64,000 bases of DNA. Source: Streptomyces antibioticus (GTDB lineage: Bacteria > Actinomycetota > Actinomycetes > Streptomycetales > Streptomycetaceae). Location: NCBI RefSeq assembly GCF_002019855.1, contig NZ_CM007717.1, positions 3,807,636 to 3,871,635 on the forward strand, written 5' to 3'. The translations under genes were made by a program, and so were the position numbers. Under the pieces are notes generated by a model. That model saw nothing but the letters and a program-made list of their open reading frames with translations. It was not told the origin of the DNA and did not search any database. Positions within the stretch are counted from its first letter, which is position 1. Each line of letters begins with the position of its first letter. Below are positions 25,065-33,882 of the stretch, in pieces.

Positions 25065-28000
25065 GTGGCGGGCGAGTCCCCCGACAGGTCGAAGCAGCGC
25101 GAGTCGTCGGCGGAACCGACGTCGGGGAGCGCGGGCACGGTTCCCGAATCGCGCGAGCCCCGCGATCCGCGCCTCGCGGTGGCACGGGACAGCGACCCCC
25201 CGCGCGGCGGCGTGGACACGGCGACCCGGGTCTTCGCCGTACGCGAACTGGAGATCGAACGGGACGCGGGGGCGACGACGGGGGTCGCGACCGGTGAGCT
25301 GACCGGGGGGTCGGCAGACGGGGCGGAAGGGGAGCCTTCCGGTGACGCCGACCTGAGCGAGGGGTCGGCCGACGGACGGGGCGCGGGGTCGGGCGGCGGG
25401 TCGGCTGGCGGGTCGGGCGAGGAGTCGGGCGGCGGGTCGGCTGGCGGTTCGGGCGCGGGCTCGGGCGAGGGCTCGGGCAGCGGGTTGGGCGAGGAATCGG
25501 GCGGCAGGTCGGCAGGCAGGTCGGGCGAGGAATCGGGCGGCGGGGTGACCGGCAGGTCGGCCGACGGTCTGGACGACGAGCCGATCGAGGGGTCGGCCGA
25601 CGGCCCGAGCGACGAGTCGACCGGCGGGGTGACCGGCGGTCTGGACGACAAGCCGACCGGCGAGGTGGCTGACGAAGCGACCGAGGACCCGACCGGCGAG
25701 CCGACCGGCGCGGCGAGCGACGCCACGGACGGTGCTGCCAGGAACGCCACGGCTGGTGCTGCCGGGAACGCCACGGCCCGTGGCGCAGGCGACGCCGAGG
25801 ACGCGGCGGCAGGCGACGCCGACGACGACGCGTCGGAGGACGCAGGCGCGGCCACGGCTGACGCCGGTACGGCGGGCGGCGGCACCACGGCGGACAGCGA
25901 CGACGCCCGGAACACCCCGGCTCGCAGTGCGGGCGACGACGTGACCGGAGACGCCGACGACGCCACGGCGGATGCCGAAGAGGCCACGGGCGCCGGGAAC
26001 GTCACGACCGGTGCTGCGGACGAAGACGCGGCGGACGCCCGGTCCGCGACGCCCCGTGCCGCGAGCGACGACGTGACCCGCGACTCCGGCGACGCCACGG
26101 CGGATGCCGACGGCGACGCGGACGAGGCCCGGTCCACCACGACCGGTGCCGTGAGCGATGACGCGACCCGAGACCTCGGCAACGCCACGGCAGGCGCCGA
26201 GGTCACCGGAGACTCCGCGAACCGTGACGCGGCCGACGCCGAAGAGACCACCGAGGCCGAGGACGCTCAGGGCGTCGAGGAAGGCCCTGAGGGCGCCTCT
26301 GAGGGCCCTGGGGGATCCGAGGGCGGGTCGGACGCCTCGGGAGGCTCCGAGGGGGCTGACGGGGGCGATGAGGGCCTCCCGGCCGCCGTGGCCCAGTGGG
26401 CGACCCCGGCGAAGCCGGCCGAGAGGCCCGCGGCGGACGCCGACAAGGCCGACGCCGAGCCCGGGGCGGACGCCGACGCCAAGACCGAGGCCGGCGCCAA
26501 GCCCGACGCGGCCGGGGACAAGGTCGCGCCCAAGTGGGCCGACTCCACCCCCGTCGATCAGCCCACCGCCGTCTTCAAGGCTCCCCGGCCCAAGCCCGCC
26601 GTCGATCAGCCGACGACCATGCTGAAGCTGGGCGGGGCCACCAAGCCCGAGGAGACCGACAAGCCCGAGGCACCCGCACCCGCGCCCGCGACCGACCAGC
26701 GCACCAGCAAGTTCGTCGCTCTCAAGCCGGACGTCACCGCGCACGTCCCCCAGATCGGCCCCGAGCGGACCACGCAGCAGCCGTTGCCGCCGAAGCCGCC
26801 GCTGGATCTGCTGGCCGAGCTGACGAACACCCCGCCGCCCCCGCCGACCCCGCTGCGGACGCTCGGCCGGCGGATCAAGATCTGGACGCCGCTGGTCGTC
26901 CTGCTGCTCGTCGTCTTTGCGATCGCGCAGGCCGTGCGCCCGCTCCCGGCGACCGCGCTGGAGCTGACCGCGAAGGACTCGTACACCTTCGAGGGCGGCA
27001 AGCTCGGCCTGCCCTGGCCCAAGGAGGGCCAGGGTGCGATGGACGTGAACGGCATCGGCACCATGGACGCCTTCGGCGACGAGAAGCCGGTCGCCATCGG
27101 CTCCGTCGCCAAGGCCATGACGGCGTACGTCGTCCTGAAGGACCACCCGCTGAAGTCCGGCGAGGAGGGCCCGGCGATCCCCGTCGACGCCACCGCCGAG
27201 AAGGAGGGCGGGTACGACAAGGACGGCGAGTCCACGCTCAACACCGTGAAGGAGGGCGACACCCTCACCGAGCGCCAGGCCCTCTCGGCGATCATGATCC
27301 CGTCGGCGAACAACATCGCCCGGCTGCTGGCCCGCTGGGACGCGGGCACCGAGGCGGAGTTCATCCAGAAGATGAACGACACCGCCAAGGAACTGGGCAT
27401 GACGAACACCACGTACACCGACGCCTCCGGCCTCAAGGAGACGACCGTCTCCACCGCCGCGGACCAGGTGAAGCTGGGCAACGAGCTGGTGAAGATCCCG
27501 GCGCTGGTGGAGATCACCAGGCTGCCCGAGTGGATCGACCCCTCGGGCCAGAAGTGGCGCAACTACAACACGCTCGTCCCCTACAACGGCGCCATCGGCA
27601 TCAAGACCGGCTCCACCAGCAAGGCCGGCGGCAACCTGCTCTTCGCCGCCACCAAGGAGAGCGGCGGCGAGACCGTCACCGTCGTCGGCGCGATCCTCGG
27701 CCAGCACACGGCGCCGATCATCGACACCGTGAACGCGGTCAGCAAGACCGCCCTGCTGGCCGCACAGGACGCCATCACCTCGGCGAAGATCCTCAAGAAG
27801 GGCGACGTCGTCGGGTACGTGGACGACCAGCTCGGCGGCCGTACCCCCGTCGTCGTCACCAAGGACGTGGCGGCGGTCGGCTGGGCCGGGCTGACCGTGA
27901 AGCTGTCGTTCGCCGCCGACGAGGTGCCGCACACGGCGAAGGCCGGGACCCAGGTGGGCACGCTCACCGTGGGCGACGGCGCCTCGGGCGCGGTGAAGGT

Positions 28001-28067
28001 GCCGGTGGCGCTCCAGAGCGACCTGGCCGAGCCGGGCTTCTCGGACAAGCTGACGCGCATCACCTGA
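25065..28067 (+). CDS. D-alanyl-D-alanine carboxypeptidase with about 600-residue disordered cytoplasmic N-terminus
   Basis: GTG 25065 follows AGGAGG. Residues 1-600 are low complexity. First come Gly/Ser/Glu repeats of the GGGSAGGSGEESG type, then Ala/Asp/Thr-rich acidic sequence, then Pro/Lys-rich sequence. A membrane helix (about 607-627, TPLVVLLLVVFAIAQAV) precedes the catalytic domain. The penicillin-binding triad is intact: SVAK (Ser about 680), SAN (about 747) and KTG (about 847), followed by a C-terminal beta domain. The enzyme trims the last D-Ala of peptidoglycan stem peptides outside the membrane. The N-terminal tail is unusually long for the family and lies on the cytoplasmic side. 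Confidence 0.85.
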   Translation: MAGESPDRSKQRESSAEPTSGSAGTVPESREPRDPRLAVARDSDPPRGGVDTATRVFAVRELEIERDAGATTGVATGELTGGSADGAEGEPSGDADLSEGSADGRGAGSGGGSAGGSGEESGGGSAGGSGAGSGEGSGSGLGEESGGRSAGRSGEESGGGVTGRSADGLDDEPIEGSADGPSDESTGGVTGGLDDKPTGEVADEATEDPTGEPTGAASDATDGAARNATAGAAGNATARGAGDAEDAAAGDADDDASEDAGAATADAGTAGGGTTADSDDARNTPARSAGDDVTGDADDATADAEEATGAGNVTTGAADEDAADARSATPRAASDDVTRDSGDATADADGDADEARSTTTGAVSDDATRDLGNATAGAEVTGDSANRDAADAEETTEAEDAQGVEEGPEGASEGPGGSEGGSDASGGSEGADGGDEGLPAAVAQWATPAKPAERPAADADKADAEPGADADAKTEAGAKPDAAGDKVAPKWADSTPVDQPTAVFKAPRPKPAVDQPTTMLKLGGATKPEETDKPEAPAPAPATDQRTSKFVALKPDVTAHVPQIGPERTTQQPLPPKPPLDLLAELTNTPPPPPTPLRTLGRRIKIWTPLVVLLLVVFAIAQAVRPLPATALELTAKDSYTFEGGKLGLPWPKEGQGAMDVNGIGTMDAFGDEKPVAIGSVAKAMTAYVVLKDHPLKSGEEGPAIPVDATAEKEGGYDKDGESTLNTVKEGDTLTERQALSAIMIPSANNIARLLARWDAGTEAEFIQKMNDTAKELGMTNTTYTDASGLKETTVSTAADQVKLGNELVKIPALVEITRLPEWIDPSGQKWRNYNTLVPYNGAIGIKTGSTSKAGGNLLFAATKESGGETVTVVGAILGQHTAPIIDTVNAVSKTALLAAQDAITSAKILKKGDVVGYVDDQLGGRTPVVVTKDVAAVGWAGLTVKLSFAADEVPHTAKAGTQVGTLTVGDGASGAVKVPVALQSDLAEPGFSDKLTRIT

Positions 28068-28096
28068 CCTCGCCCCACCTGCGCAGCTCTCCTCCA

Positions 28097-28122
28097 CCCC
28101 GCCGGGCAGCCGCCCGGCGGGG
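28097..28122. terminator. Hairpin terminator after the carboxypeptidase
   Basis: Perfect 11-bp arms (CCCCGCCGGGC and GCCCGGCGGGG) with a 4-base loop, 30 bp after the stop codon. Confidence 0.7.
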
Positions 28123-28238
28123 TGCGTGCTAGCGTCACGAAACGGGACAGGTCGGCGGCCGCGGTGACGCGGCCGTGACGCGGGCGCGAACGGGACGCGG
28201 CCGAGCACGAAAGATCAGGACACGGGGAGTGCCTTCGA

Positions 28239-30104
28239 GTGGCCACTGCGGAGCCGACACGCGCCGACGACACCGGTCCGGACCCGGAGCGCGGCCCACG
28301 GGCGAAGGTGCCCGCGCCCCAGTCCGGTGACCACGACCGCGACGGCCTCACCGGCGAGGACACCGACGCCGGCCGGGACGGCCGGCGGCTCACCCGCGTG
28401 AGGGCCGCCCTCGACCGGCACCCGGTGCTCTTCGTCACCGCGCTCTCCGGACTGCTGCACGTCGTCTGGTTCTTCGCGTTCGCGAACAGCGGTGGGGATC
28501 TGGCGGCGCAGGACGCCTGGGCCGAGTTCGTCGGCCGGCACCCCGACTCCGCGTACAACCTCGCCTGGTACGGCGGTATGCACCCGGTGTCGTACAGCGT
28601 GGTGTCGCCGTATCTGATGTCGGTCCTCGGCGTGCGGACGACGATGATGATCGCCGGGACGATCTCGGCGGCCCTGCTCACCCTGATCCTGCTGCGCTGC
28701 CGCCCGGTGAGGAATCCGCTGTGGCCCGCGCTGGCGGGGGTCTTCGCGCTGCTGTGCAACGCCGCGTCCGGGCGGGTGACCTTCGGCCTGGGCAACATGT
28801 TCGCGCTGGCCGCGGTCGCCGTCGTGTTCTGCTGGCCGTACCGCTGGCGCTACAAACGCTGGGCGAAGGCGCTGTGCGCGGCGCCGCTCGCCGCGCTCGC
28901 CACCATGGGCTCGCCGGTGGCGGGGCTGTTCGTGGGGATCGTCGCCGTCGCGCTGTTCCTCCAGAAGCGGCGGCCCGGCGCGTGGGCGCTGGGGCTCGCG
29001 CCGACGGCCGTGGTCGCCGTCTCGGCCTGGCTGTTCCCCTTCTCCGGCACCCAGCCGATGTCGTTCGGCTCGGCGTCGCTGCCGCTGCTGTACTCGGCGA
29101 TCGTGTTCGCCGTCGTGCCGCGCGACTGGAAGACCGTACGGATCACCGCGGCCGTGTACGGGCTCGGGGTCCTCGCGGTGTGGATCGTCAGTTCGCAGAT
29201 CGGGTCCAACATCACGCGGCTCGCCATGCTGTTCTCGGGGGTCGTGCTGATGGCCGCGCTGCCGTTCGCGGTGCCGCGCAGCCGCAAGTGGTACGTGATC
29301 GTCGTGGCGTCCGCCGGGTTCGTGACCTGGATCGGCTTCAAGTCGGTCGACGACGTGGTGCGGACCACCCCGGCGGCCTCCTGGGCGCGCGAGCTGGCGC
29401 CGCTGGTCAACGAACTCCAGGGGGTCGGCGCGGAGAAGGGCCGGGTGGAGGTCGTACCGGCCCGCTCGCACCGCGAGGCGTCCGCGCTCGCGCCGTACGT
29501 CAATCTGGCCCGGGGCTGGAACCGGCAGGCCGACATGGAGCGCAACCCCCTCTTCTACGACGACACCCTCAACTCGGCGAACTACCACGAGTGGCTCCAG
29601 CGCTGGGCCGTGCACTTCGTGGTCGTCCCGAAGGACGCGCTGGACGGGGACGGCGGCGAACGGGAGCGGGAGCTGGTGCAGCGCGGGCTGCCGTATCTCC
29701 AGCAGATCTGGGGCGACGCCAACTGGCAGCTCTTCCGGGTGACCGATCCGGCGCCGCTCGCCGAGCCCCACGCGGTCGTGGAGCGCGCCGAGCAGGGCGA
29801 GATGACGATCCAGGTGAAGAAGGCGGGCCGGATCATGATCCGGATCCCCTACTCGCCGTGGCTGAGCGTCGTCGACGAGCAGGGCAAGAGCCTGAAGCCG
29901 CCGCAGGAGACGAAGGGGTCCAAGGACCGCGCCGAGGGCGAGAAGCGGACGTACGACAACGTCAACGGCTGTCTGTACGAGACGGAGGAGGACGCGGAGG
30001 GGGACAAGTGGACCATGCTGCTCGCCCCGGAGGCCGGTGTGTACCGGCTGGCCGCGCCCTACCAACTGCCGCGCGGCACGCCCTGCCCGGACGAGCTGAG
30101 GTGA
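28239..30104 (+). CDS. Large multi-pass membrane protein, unassigned (possible GT-C-like fold)
   Basis: 621 residues from GTG 28239. A 60-residue Asp/Arg-rich cytoplasmic start is followed by about ten hydrophobic helices. A soluble C-terminal domain starts near residue 370 (TPAASWARELAPLVNELQGVGAEKGRVEVVPARSHREA), with LARGWNRQADMERNPLFYDD in it. The layout of many helices then an extracytoplasmic domain resembles GT-C glycosyltransferases or polymer-biosynthesis proteins, but no catalytic acidic motif is clear. Streptomyces homologues are often labelled MFS, which the topology does not support. It lies just downstream of the wall carboxypeptidase, so an envelope role is plausible. Confidence 0.6.
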   Translation: MATAEPTRADDTGPDPERGPRAKVPAPQSGDHDRDGLTGEDTDAGRDGRRLTRVRAALDRHPVLFVTALSGLLHVVWFFAFANSGGDLAAQDAWAEFVGRHPDSAYNLAWYGGMHPVSYSVVSPYLMSVLGVRTTMMIAGTISAALLTLILLRCRPVRNPLWPALAGVFALLCNAASGRVTFGLGNMFALAAVAVVFCWPYRWRYKRWAKALCAAPLAALATMGSPVAGLFVGIVAVALFLQKRRPGAWALGLAPTAVVAVSAWLFPFSGTQPMSFGSASLPLLYSAIVFAVVPRDWKTVRITAAVYGLGVLAVWIVSSQIGSNITRLAMLFSGVVLMAALPFAVPRSRKWYVIVVASAGFVTWIGFKSVDDVVRTTPAASWARELAPLVNELQGVGAEKGRVEVVPARSHREASALAPYVNLARGWNRQADMERNPLFYDDTLNSANYHEWLQRWAVHFVVVPKDALDGDGGERERELVQRGLPYLQQIWGDANWQLFRVTDPAPLAEPHAVVERAEQGEMTIQVKKAGRIMIRIPYSPWLSVVDEQGKSLKPPQETKGSKDRAEGEKRTYDNVNGCLYETEEDAEGDKWTMLLAPEAGVYRLAAPYQLPRGTPCPDELR

Positions 30105-30126
30105 CCCCGGCCGCGGCGTGCCGCGG

Positions 30127-30969
30127 TCAGCGCAGTGCGGAGACGTGGGTGTCGGTGCCCGGCACGGTCGGGACGAACGGGGCGAGCAGCTCCACCCGGC
30201 CGCCCGGTGCCGACGCGGCGATCTCGGCGTCGAGGCCCGTGAAGTGCTCCTCCCAGCACTCCCGCGGGTCCCGCTCCAGGAACCACAGCAGGGTCAGCCG
30301 GGTGCCGACGCCCTCGACCTGTTTGACGTAGGTCATGCGGTCGCCGGGCAGCGGGGTGGGGCGGAAGACGGTGACCAGGGCGGCCGGGGAGCCGGCGAGC
30401 CGCGCGGGCAGATGGCGGGCGCGCAGCCACTCCAGCAGGCCGGCGCACTGTTCGGGGGTGTCGGTGTCGATCACCTCCAGGACCAGACCGGCGTAGGGGT
30501 GGTCGAGGGCGTGGACGTCCCTCGGTCCGGCGGCGCCGTCCCGGTAGACCGTCGCCGCGTGGTCCTGGAACGCGGTGAACACATGGGTGCGGTCGCGGTA
30601 GACGCGCGCGTCGCGGTTGAGGCGCCGGTTGATGGCGACGGTCCAGCGCATGTGGTCGTCGTAGCGGCCTTCCGTGATCCAGTAGACGGACAGGTAGCAG
30701 CCGGCCGTCACCGGCTGCGCGACGGCCGACTTCTCCGGGGAGCGCAGGAGTTGCAGATCGCGGGTGGCCACCCAGCGGCGCCCGGCGAACATCCAGGGCA
30801 TGGCCATCGCGCCGGCGTAGTAGTGGTCGTCCTCGTACCAGCGGTTGTAGGCGTACTCGTGGCCCGGGTGCGGCTCGACCATGGTGATCAGGGCGTGTCC
30901 TGGGCGGACGCCGTAGGGGCCGGTGGAGGCCAGCTCGGCGTAGGGATCGCTGCGGGTGTCGTCGCTCAT
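30127..30969 (-). CDS. EthD/dimeric alpha-beta barrel-like protein, two repeats
   Basis: 280 residues from ATG 30969. The sequence begins after about 20 residues with GHALITMVEPHPGHEYAYNRWYEDDHYYAGAMAMPWMF, a W-Y-DDH pattern typical of EthD/ferredoxin-like fold enzymes. A second half (AGLVLEVIDTDTPEQCAGLLEWLR onward) looks like another such domain. These folds occur in small-molecule isomerases, reductases and monooxygenases. The gene is divergent from an SDR gene, with a perfect palindrome between them, so the two probably act in one catabolic step series. Substrate unknown. Confidence 0.6.
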   Translation of the reverse strand: MSDDTRSDPYAELASTGPYGVRPGHALITMVEPHPGHEYAYNRWYEDDHYYAGAMAMPWMFAGRRWVATRDLQLLRSPEKSAVAQPVTAGCYLSVYWITEGRYDDHMRWTVAINRRLNRDARVYRDRTHVFTAFQDHAATVYRDGAAGPRDVHALDHPYAGLVLEVIDTDTPEQCAGLLEWLRARHLPARLAGSPAALVTVFRPTPLPGDRMTYVKQVEGVGTRLTLLWFLERDPRECWEEHFTGLDAEIAASAPGGRVELLAPFVPTVPGTDTHVSALR

Positions 30970-31000
30970 GCCCGTTCCCCTTTCCTTCGGTCGCCCATAC

Positions 31001-31017
31001 TCTGACGGACCGTCAGA
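31001..31017. promoter_or_regulatory. Perfect 17-bp palindrome, TetR-type operator candidate
   Basis: TCTGACGGACCGTCAGA: eight-base arms around one central base. It sits 31 bp from the EthD-like start and 27 bp from the SDR start in a 75-bp divergent region. Palindromes with a TGACGG/CCGTCA core are frequent targets of TetR-family repressors; no such repressor gene lies next to it in the window. Confidence 0.65.
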
Positions 31018-31044
31018 TGATGCGCCAGAGCGAGGGAGGCTCTC

Positions 31045-31830
31045 ATGTCGCTGCTCACGGACAGGACCGTGGTCGTCTCGGGGGTCGGGGCCGGGCTCGG
31101 GCACCGGGTCGCGGCGGCGGTGGTGCGGGACGGCGGGAACGCCGTGCTGGGGGCGCGGACGGAGGCGGCGCTCGCGGCCTGCGCGGCCGAGGTCGATCCC
31201 GGCGGGGCGCACACGGCGTACCGGTCGACGGACATCACCGACGAGGAGCAGTGCGAGGCGCTGGCCGAGCTGGCGCGGGAGCGGTTCGGGCGGATCGACG
31301 CGGTGGTCCATGTGGCGGCCTGGGACGGGTACTTCGGCGGTCTCGCGGACGCGGACTTCACGACCTGGCAGAAGGTGATCGACGTCAATCTGCTGGGGAC
31401 GCTGCGGATGACCCGGGCCTGCCTGCCGCTGCTGCGGGAGCGCGGCGGGTCGGTGGTGATCATCGGTACGCAGTCGGCGGTGGCCGCGCCCTCGCAGGTG
31501 CGGCAGGCGGCGTACGCGGCCTCCAAGGGGGCGCTGACCAGCGCGATGTACTCGCTCGCCCGGGAGCTGGGGCCCGACCGCATCCGGGTCAACACCGTGC
31601 TGCCGGGCTGGATGTGGGGGCCGCCGGTGCAGGCGTACGTACGGTTCGCGGCGCACACGGAGAAGGTGCCGGAGTCCGAGGTGCTGCGGCGGCTGACGGA
31701 GCGGATGGCGCTGCCCGCGCTGGCGACGGACGGGGACGTGGCCGATGCGGTGGCGTTCCTGGTGTCGGACCGGTCGCGGGCGATCACGGGACAGTCGTTG
31801 CTGGTCAACGCGGGTGAGCTGATGCGATGA
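31045..31830 (+). CDS. Short-chain dehydrogenase/reductase
   Basis: 261 residues. Cofactor loop VVSGVGAGLGHRVAAAVVRDG (a GxGxGLG variant of TGxxxGIG), then DITDEE, the N-A-A-region VVHVAAWDG, and the catalytic Ser in IIGTQSAVAAPSQ. The Tyr-Lys pair is in AAYAASKGALTSAMYSLARELG, and the C-terminus ends with the usual LVNAG. It should oxidise an alcohol or reduce a ketone with NAD(P)(H). Divergent partner: the EthD-like protein. Confidence 0.85.
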   Translation: MSLLTDRTVVVSGVGAGLGHRVAAAVVRDGGNAVLGARTEAALAACAAEVDPGGAHTAYRSTDITDEEQCEALAELARERFGRIDAVVHVAAWDGYFGGLADADFTTWQKVIDVNLLGTLRMTRACLPLLRERGGSVVIIGTQSAVAAPSQVRQAAYAASKGALTSAMYSLARELGPDRIRVNTVLPGWMWGPPVQAYVRFAAHTEKVPESEVLRRLTERMALPALATDGDVADAVAFLVSDRSRAITGQSLLVNAGELMR

Positions 31831-31846
31831 GTTCATATCTGTGAAC
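31831..31846. promoter_or_regulatory. Short inverted repeat after the SDR gene
   Basis: GTTCA-N6-TGAAC directly follows the SDR stop codon and precedes the symporter by about 110 bp. It could be a weak terminator or an operator for the symporter. The 124-bp gap is notably less GC-rich than the surroundings (AATGATTTTACC). Confidence 0.35.
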
Positions 31847-31954
31847 CAAGGCCATCATCTCGAATGATTTTACCTCCCTTTGACCTCACGCTCACTTGTC
31901 GTGCTCACGCGGCAGCACCCACGATGAGCGCCGGTCGACCCTGGGAGGACGCAC

Positions 31955-33517
31955 ATGAACGGTCTCGACTGGGCCGTGCTCATCGGCTATTTCGGCGTGA
32001 TGGTGGCCATCGGCGTCTGGTCGCACAAGCGGGTGGACAACGTGAGCGACTTCTTCACCGCCGGCGGGAAGATGCCGTGGTGGCTCTCGGGCATCTCGCA
32101 CCACATGTCCGGCTACAGCGCGGTGATGTTCACCGGCTACGCCGGTATCGCCTACACCTACGGCGTCACGTCCTTCGTGACCTGGTCGTTCCCGATCGCC
32201 CTGGGGATCGCCGTCGGCTCGAAGCTGTTCGCGCCGCGCATCAACCGGCTGCGCTCCCGGCTCCATGTCGCCTCGCCGCTGGAGTACTTGAAGAACCGCT
32301 ACGACCTGCGCACCCAGCAGGCGCTGGCCTGGTCGGGCATGCTGCTGAAGATCGTGGACGTCGGCGCCAAGTGGGCGGCGATCGCCACCCTGTTGTCCGT
32401 CTTCACCGGCGTCTCCCTGAACCAGGGCATCCTCATCACCGGTGTGATCACCGGCGTCTACTGCACGATCGGCGGTCTGTGGGCCGACGCGCTCACCGAG
32501 TTGGGCCAGTTCGTCATCCAACTGCTGGCCGGTGTCGCGATGTTCGTCGCGGTGGTCCTGGAACTGAACGACAAGGGCATCGGGTTCTTCGGCGCCTGGG
32601 ACGAGCCCGCCCTGAAGGGCCACGGCGAGCCGCTGGTCGGGCCGTACGGGACGGTGTTCCTGCTGGCGTTCCTCTTCATCAAGCTGTTCGAGTACAACGG
32701 CGGCATGCTCAACCAGGCCCAGCGCTACATGGCGACCCCCTCGCCGCGCGAGGCCGAGCGCTCGGCCCGGCTGTCGGCGGTGCTCTGGCTGGTGTGGCCG
32801 GTGGTGCTGTTCTTCCCCATGTGGATGTCGCCCCTGCTGGTCGAGGCGCAGAAGCCGGACGGCTCCGACTCCTACGGCCTGATGACCGAACAGCTCCTGC
32901 CGCACGGCCTGTTGGGGCTCGTCATCGTCGGCTTCTTCTCGCACACCATGGCCATGTGCTCCTCCGACGCCAACGCCATCGCCGCGGTGTTCACCCGGGA
33001 CGTGGCGCCGGTGCTGTCCGCGAGGGCGCGGGCCTGGAACGAGCGCAGCGGGCTGATCGCGGCCCGGCTGACGACGGTGGTGTTCCTGGCGCTGTCCATG
33101 GCGGTGGCGACCCAGGTCAACTCCCCCACGTTCAAGGACATCATCACCGTCGTGATCAAGTGGGTGGCCGGTCTCATGGGCCCGATCGCGATCCCGATGA
33201 TGCTGGGTCTGCTGCGCCCCTTCCGCCGCTCGGGGCCGACCGCGGCCCTGACGAGCTGGTCGCTGGGCCTGCTGGCGTTCTGGCTGGTCAACTACCCGAT
33301 CAACTGGAACGTCGACGGCGGGGTGCCCCTCCAGTACCAGGTCTCGGTGCCGCTCGCCGTCTCCCTGGTGCTGTACGTGCTCATCGGCTTCCTGAAGCCG
33401 GAGGACACCCCGGAGCGGCTGGCGGTCGTCGAGCGGGTCAACACGGACGACGACTCCTCCGGCGCGGCGGCGGCCGTCCCGGGCCCGCGGGACGCGGCGG
33501 TCCCCGCCAAGGACTGA
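31955..33517 (+). CDS. Sodium:solute symporter (SSS family)
   Basis: 520 residues with about 13 helices, ATG after GGGAGGACGCAC. Family marks are the opening WAVLIGYFGVMVAIGVWSHKRVDNVSDFFTAGGKMPWWLSGISHHMSGYSAVMFTGYAG, LEYLKNRYDLRTQQALAWSGMLL, and the Na+-site helix with NGGMLNQAQRYMA. Members take up sugars, myo-inositol, organic acids or amino acids with Na+. The arrangement resembles the SglT sugar branch, but the substrate is not set. The C-terminal 50 residues are polar and disordered. Confidence 0.85.
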   Translation: MNGLDWAVLIGYFGVMVAIGVWSHKRVDNVSDFFTAGGKMPWWLSGISHHMSGYSAVMFTGYAGIAYTYGVTSFVTWSFPIALGIAVGSKLFAPRINRLRSRLHVASPLEYLKNRYDLRTQQALAWSGMLLKIVDVGAKWAAIATLLSVFTGVSLNQGILITGVITGVYCTIGGLWADALTELGQFVIQLLAGVAMFVAVVLELNDKGIGFFGAWDEPALKGHGEPLVGPYGTVFLLAFLFIKLFEYNGGMLNQAQRYMATPSPREAERSARLSAVLWLVWPVVLFFPMWMSPLLVEAQKPDGSDSYGLMTEQLLPHGLLGLVIVGFFSHTMAMCSSDANAIAAVFTRDVAPVLSARARAWNERSGLIAARLTTVVFLALSMAVATQVNSPTFKDIITVVIKWVAGLMGPIAIPMMLGLLRPFRRSGPTAALTSWSLGLLAFWLVNYPINWNVDGGVPLQYQVSVPLAVSLVLYVLIGFLKPEDTPERLAVVERVNTDDDSSGAAAAVPGPRDAAVPAKD

Positions 33518-33549
33518 GGGTGCCGGGACCCGTCTGCGACGATGGCGTC

Positions 33550-33882
33550 ATGGACGAAGAGGTCATTCCCGTGCTCCGCGTCGCGGACGCCGCCGCGGCG
33601 GTCACGTGGTACGAGCGGCTGGGCTTCGCCCAGCAGTGGGAGCACCGCTTCGAACCGGGGTTTCCCGCGTTCGTCGAGGTGGCCCGGGGCGGGGTCCGGC
33701 TGTTCCTGTCGGAGCACACGGGCGACGCCCGCCCCGACACGCTGGTCTATCTCCGGGTGCGCGATGTGGACGCCGTGGCGGCCGAGTTCGGGGTGCCGGT
33801 GGAGGACGCCCCCTGGGCGCGGGAGGTCGAACTGCGCGACCCCGACGGCAACCGGCTCCGCATCGGCACGCCGCACGCCTAG
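33550..33882 (+). CDS. VOC-superfamily (glyoxalase/bleomycin-resistance-like) protein
   Basis: 110 residues from ATG 33550; the long frame upstream belongs to a shadow of the symporter. Beta-alpha-beta repeats: VIPVLRVADAAAAVTWYERLGFAQQWEHRFEPGFPAFVEVARGGVRLFLSEH, then VYLRVRDVDAVAAEFG, ending VELRDPDGNRLRIG. The last motif, DPDGN-xL, is the usual VOC ending with a metal-ligand position. Related proteins bind and sequester antibiotics or act as metal enzymes. The stop overlaps the convergent ADP-ribosylglycohydrolase by 4 bp. Confidence 0.8.
   Translation: MDEEVIPVLRVADAAAAVTWYERLGFAQQWEHRFEPGFPAFVEVARGGVRLFLSEHTGDARPDTLVYLRVRDVDAVAAEFGVPVEDAPWAREVELRDPDGNRLRIGTPHA

Noticed and set aside
24942..28208. 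1088-codon open frame opposite the D,D-carboxypeptidase
   Set aside because: High GC keeps the antisense frame open; the sense frame has the SxxK/SxN/KTG triad and a strong ribosome site.
28239..30104. MFS transporter call for the 621-residue membrane protein
   Set aside because: No MFS signature motifs, and a large soluble C-terminal domain does not fit that fold; left unassigned.
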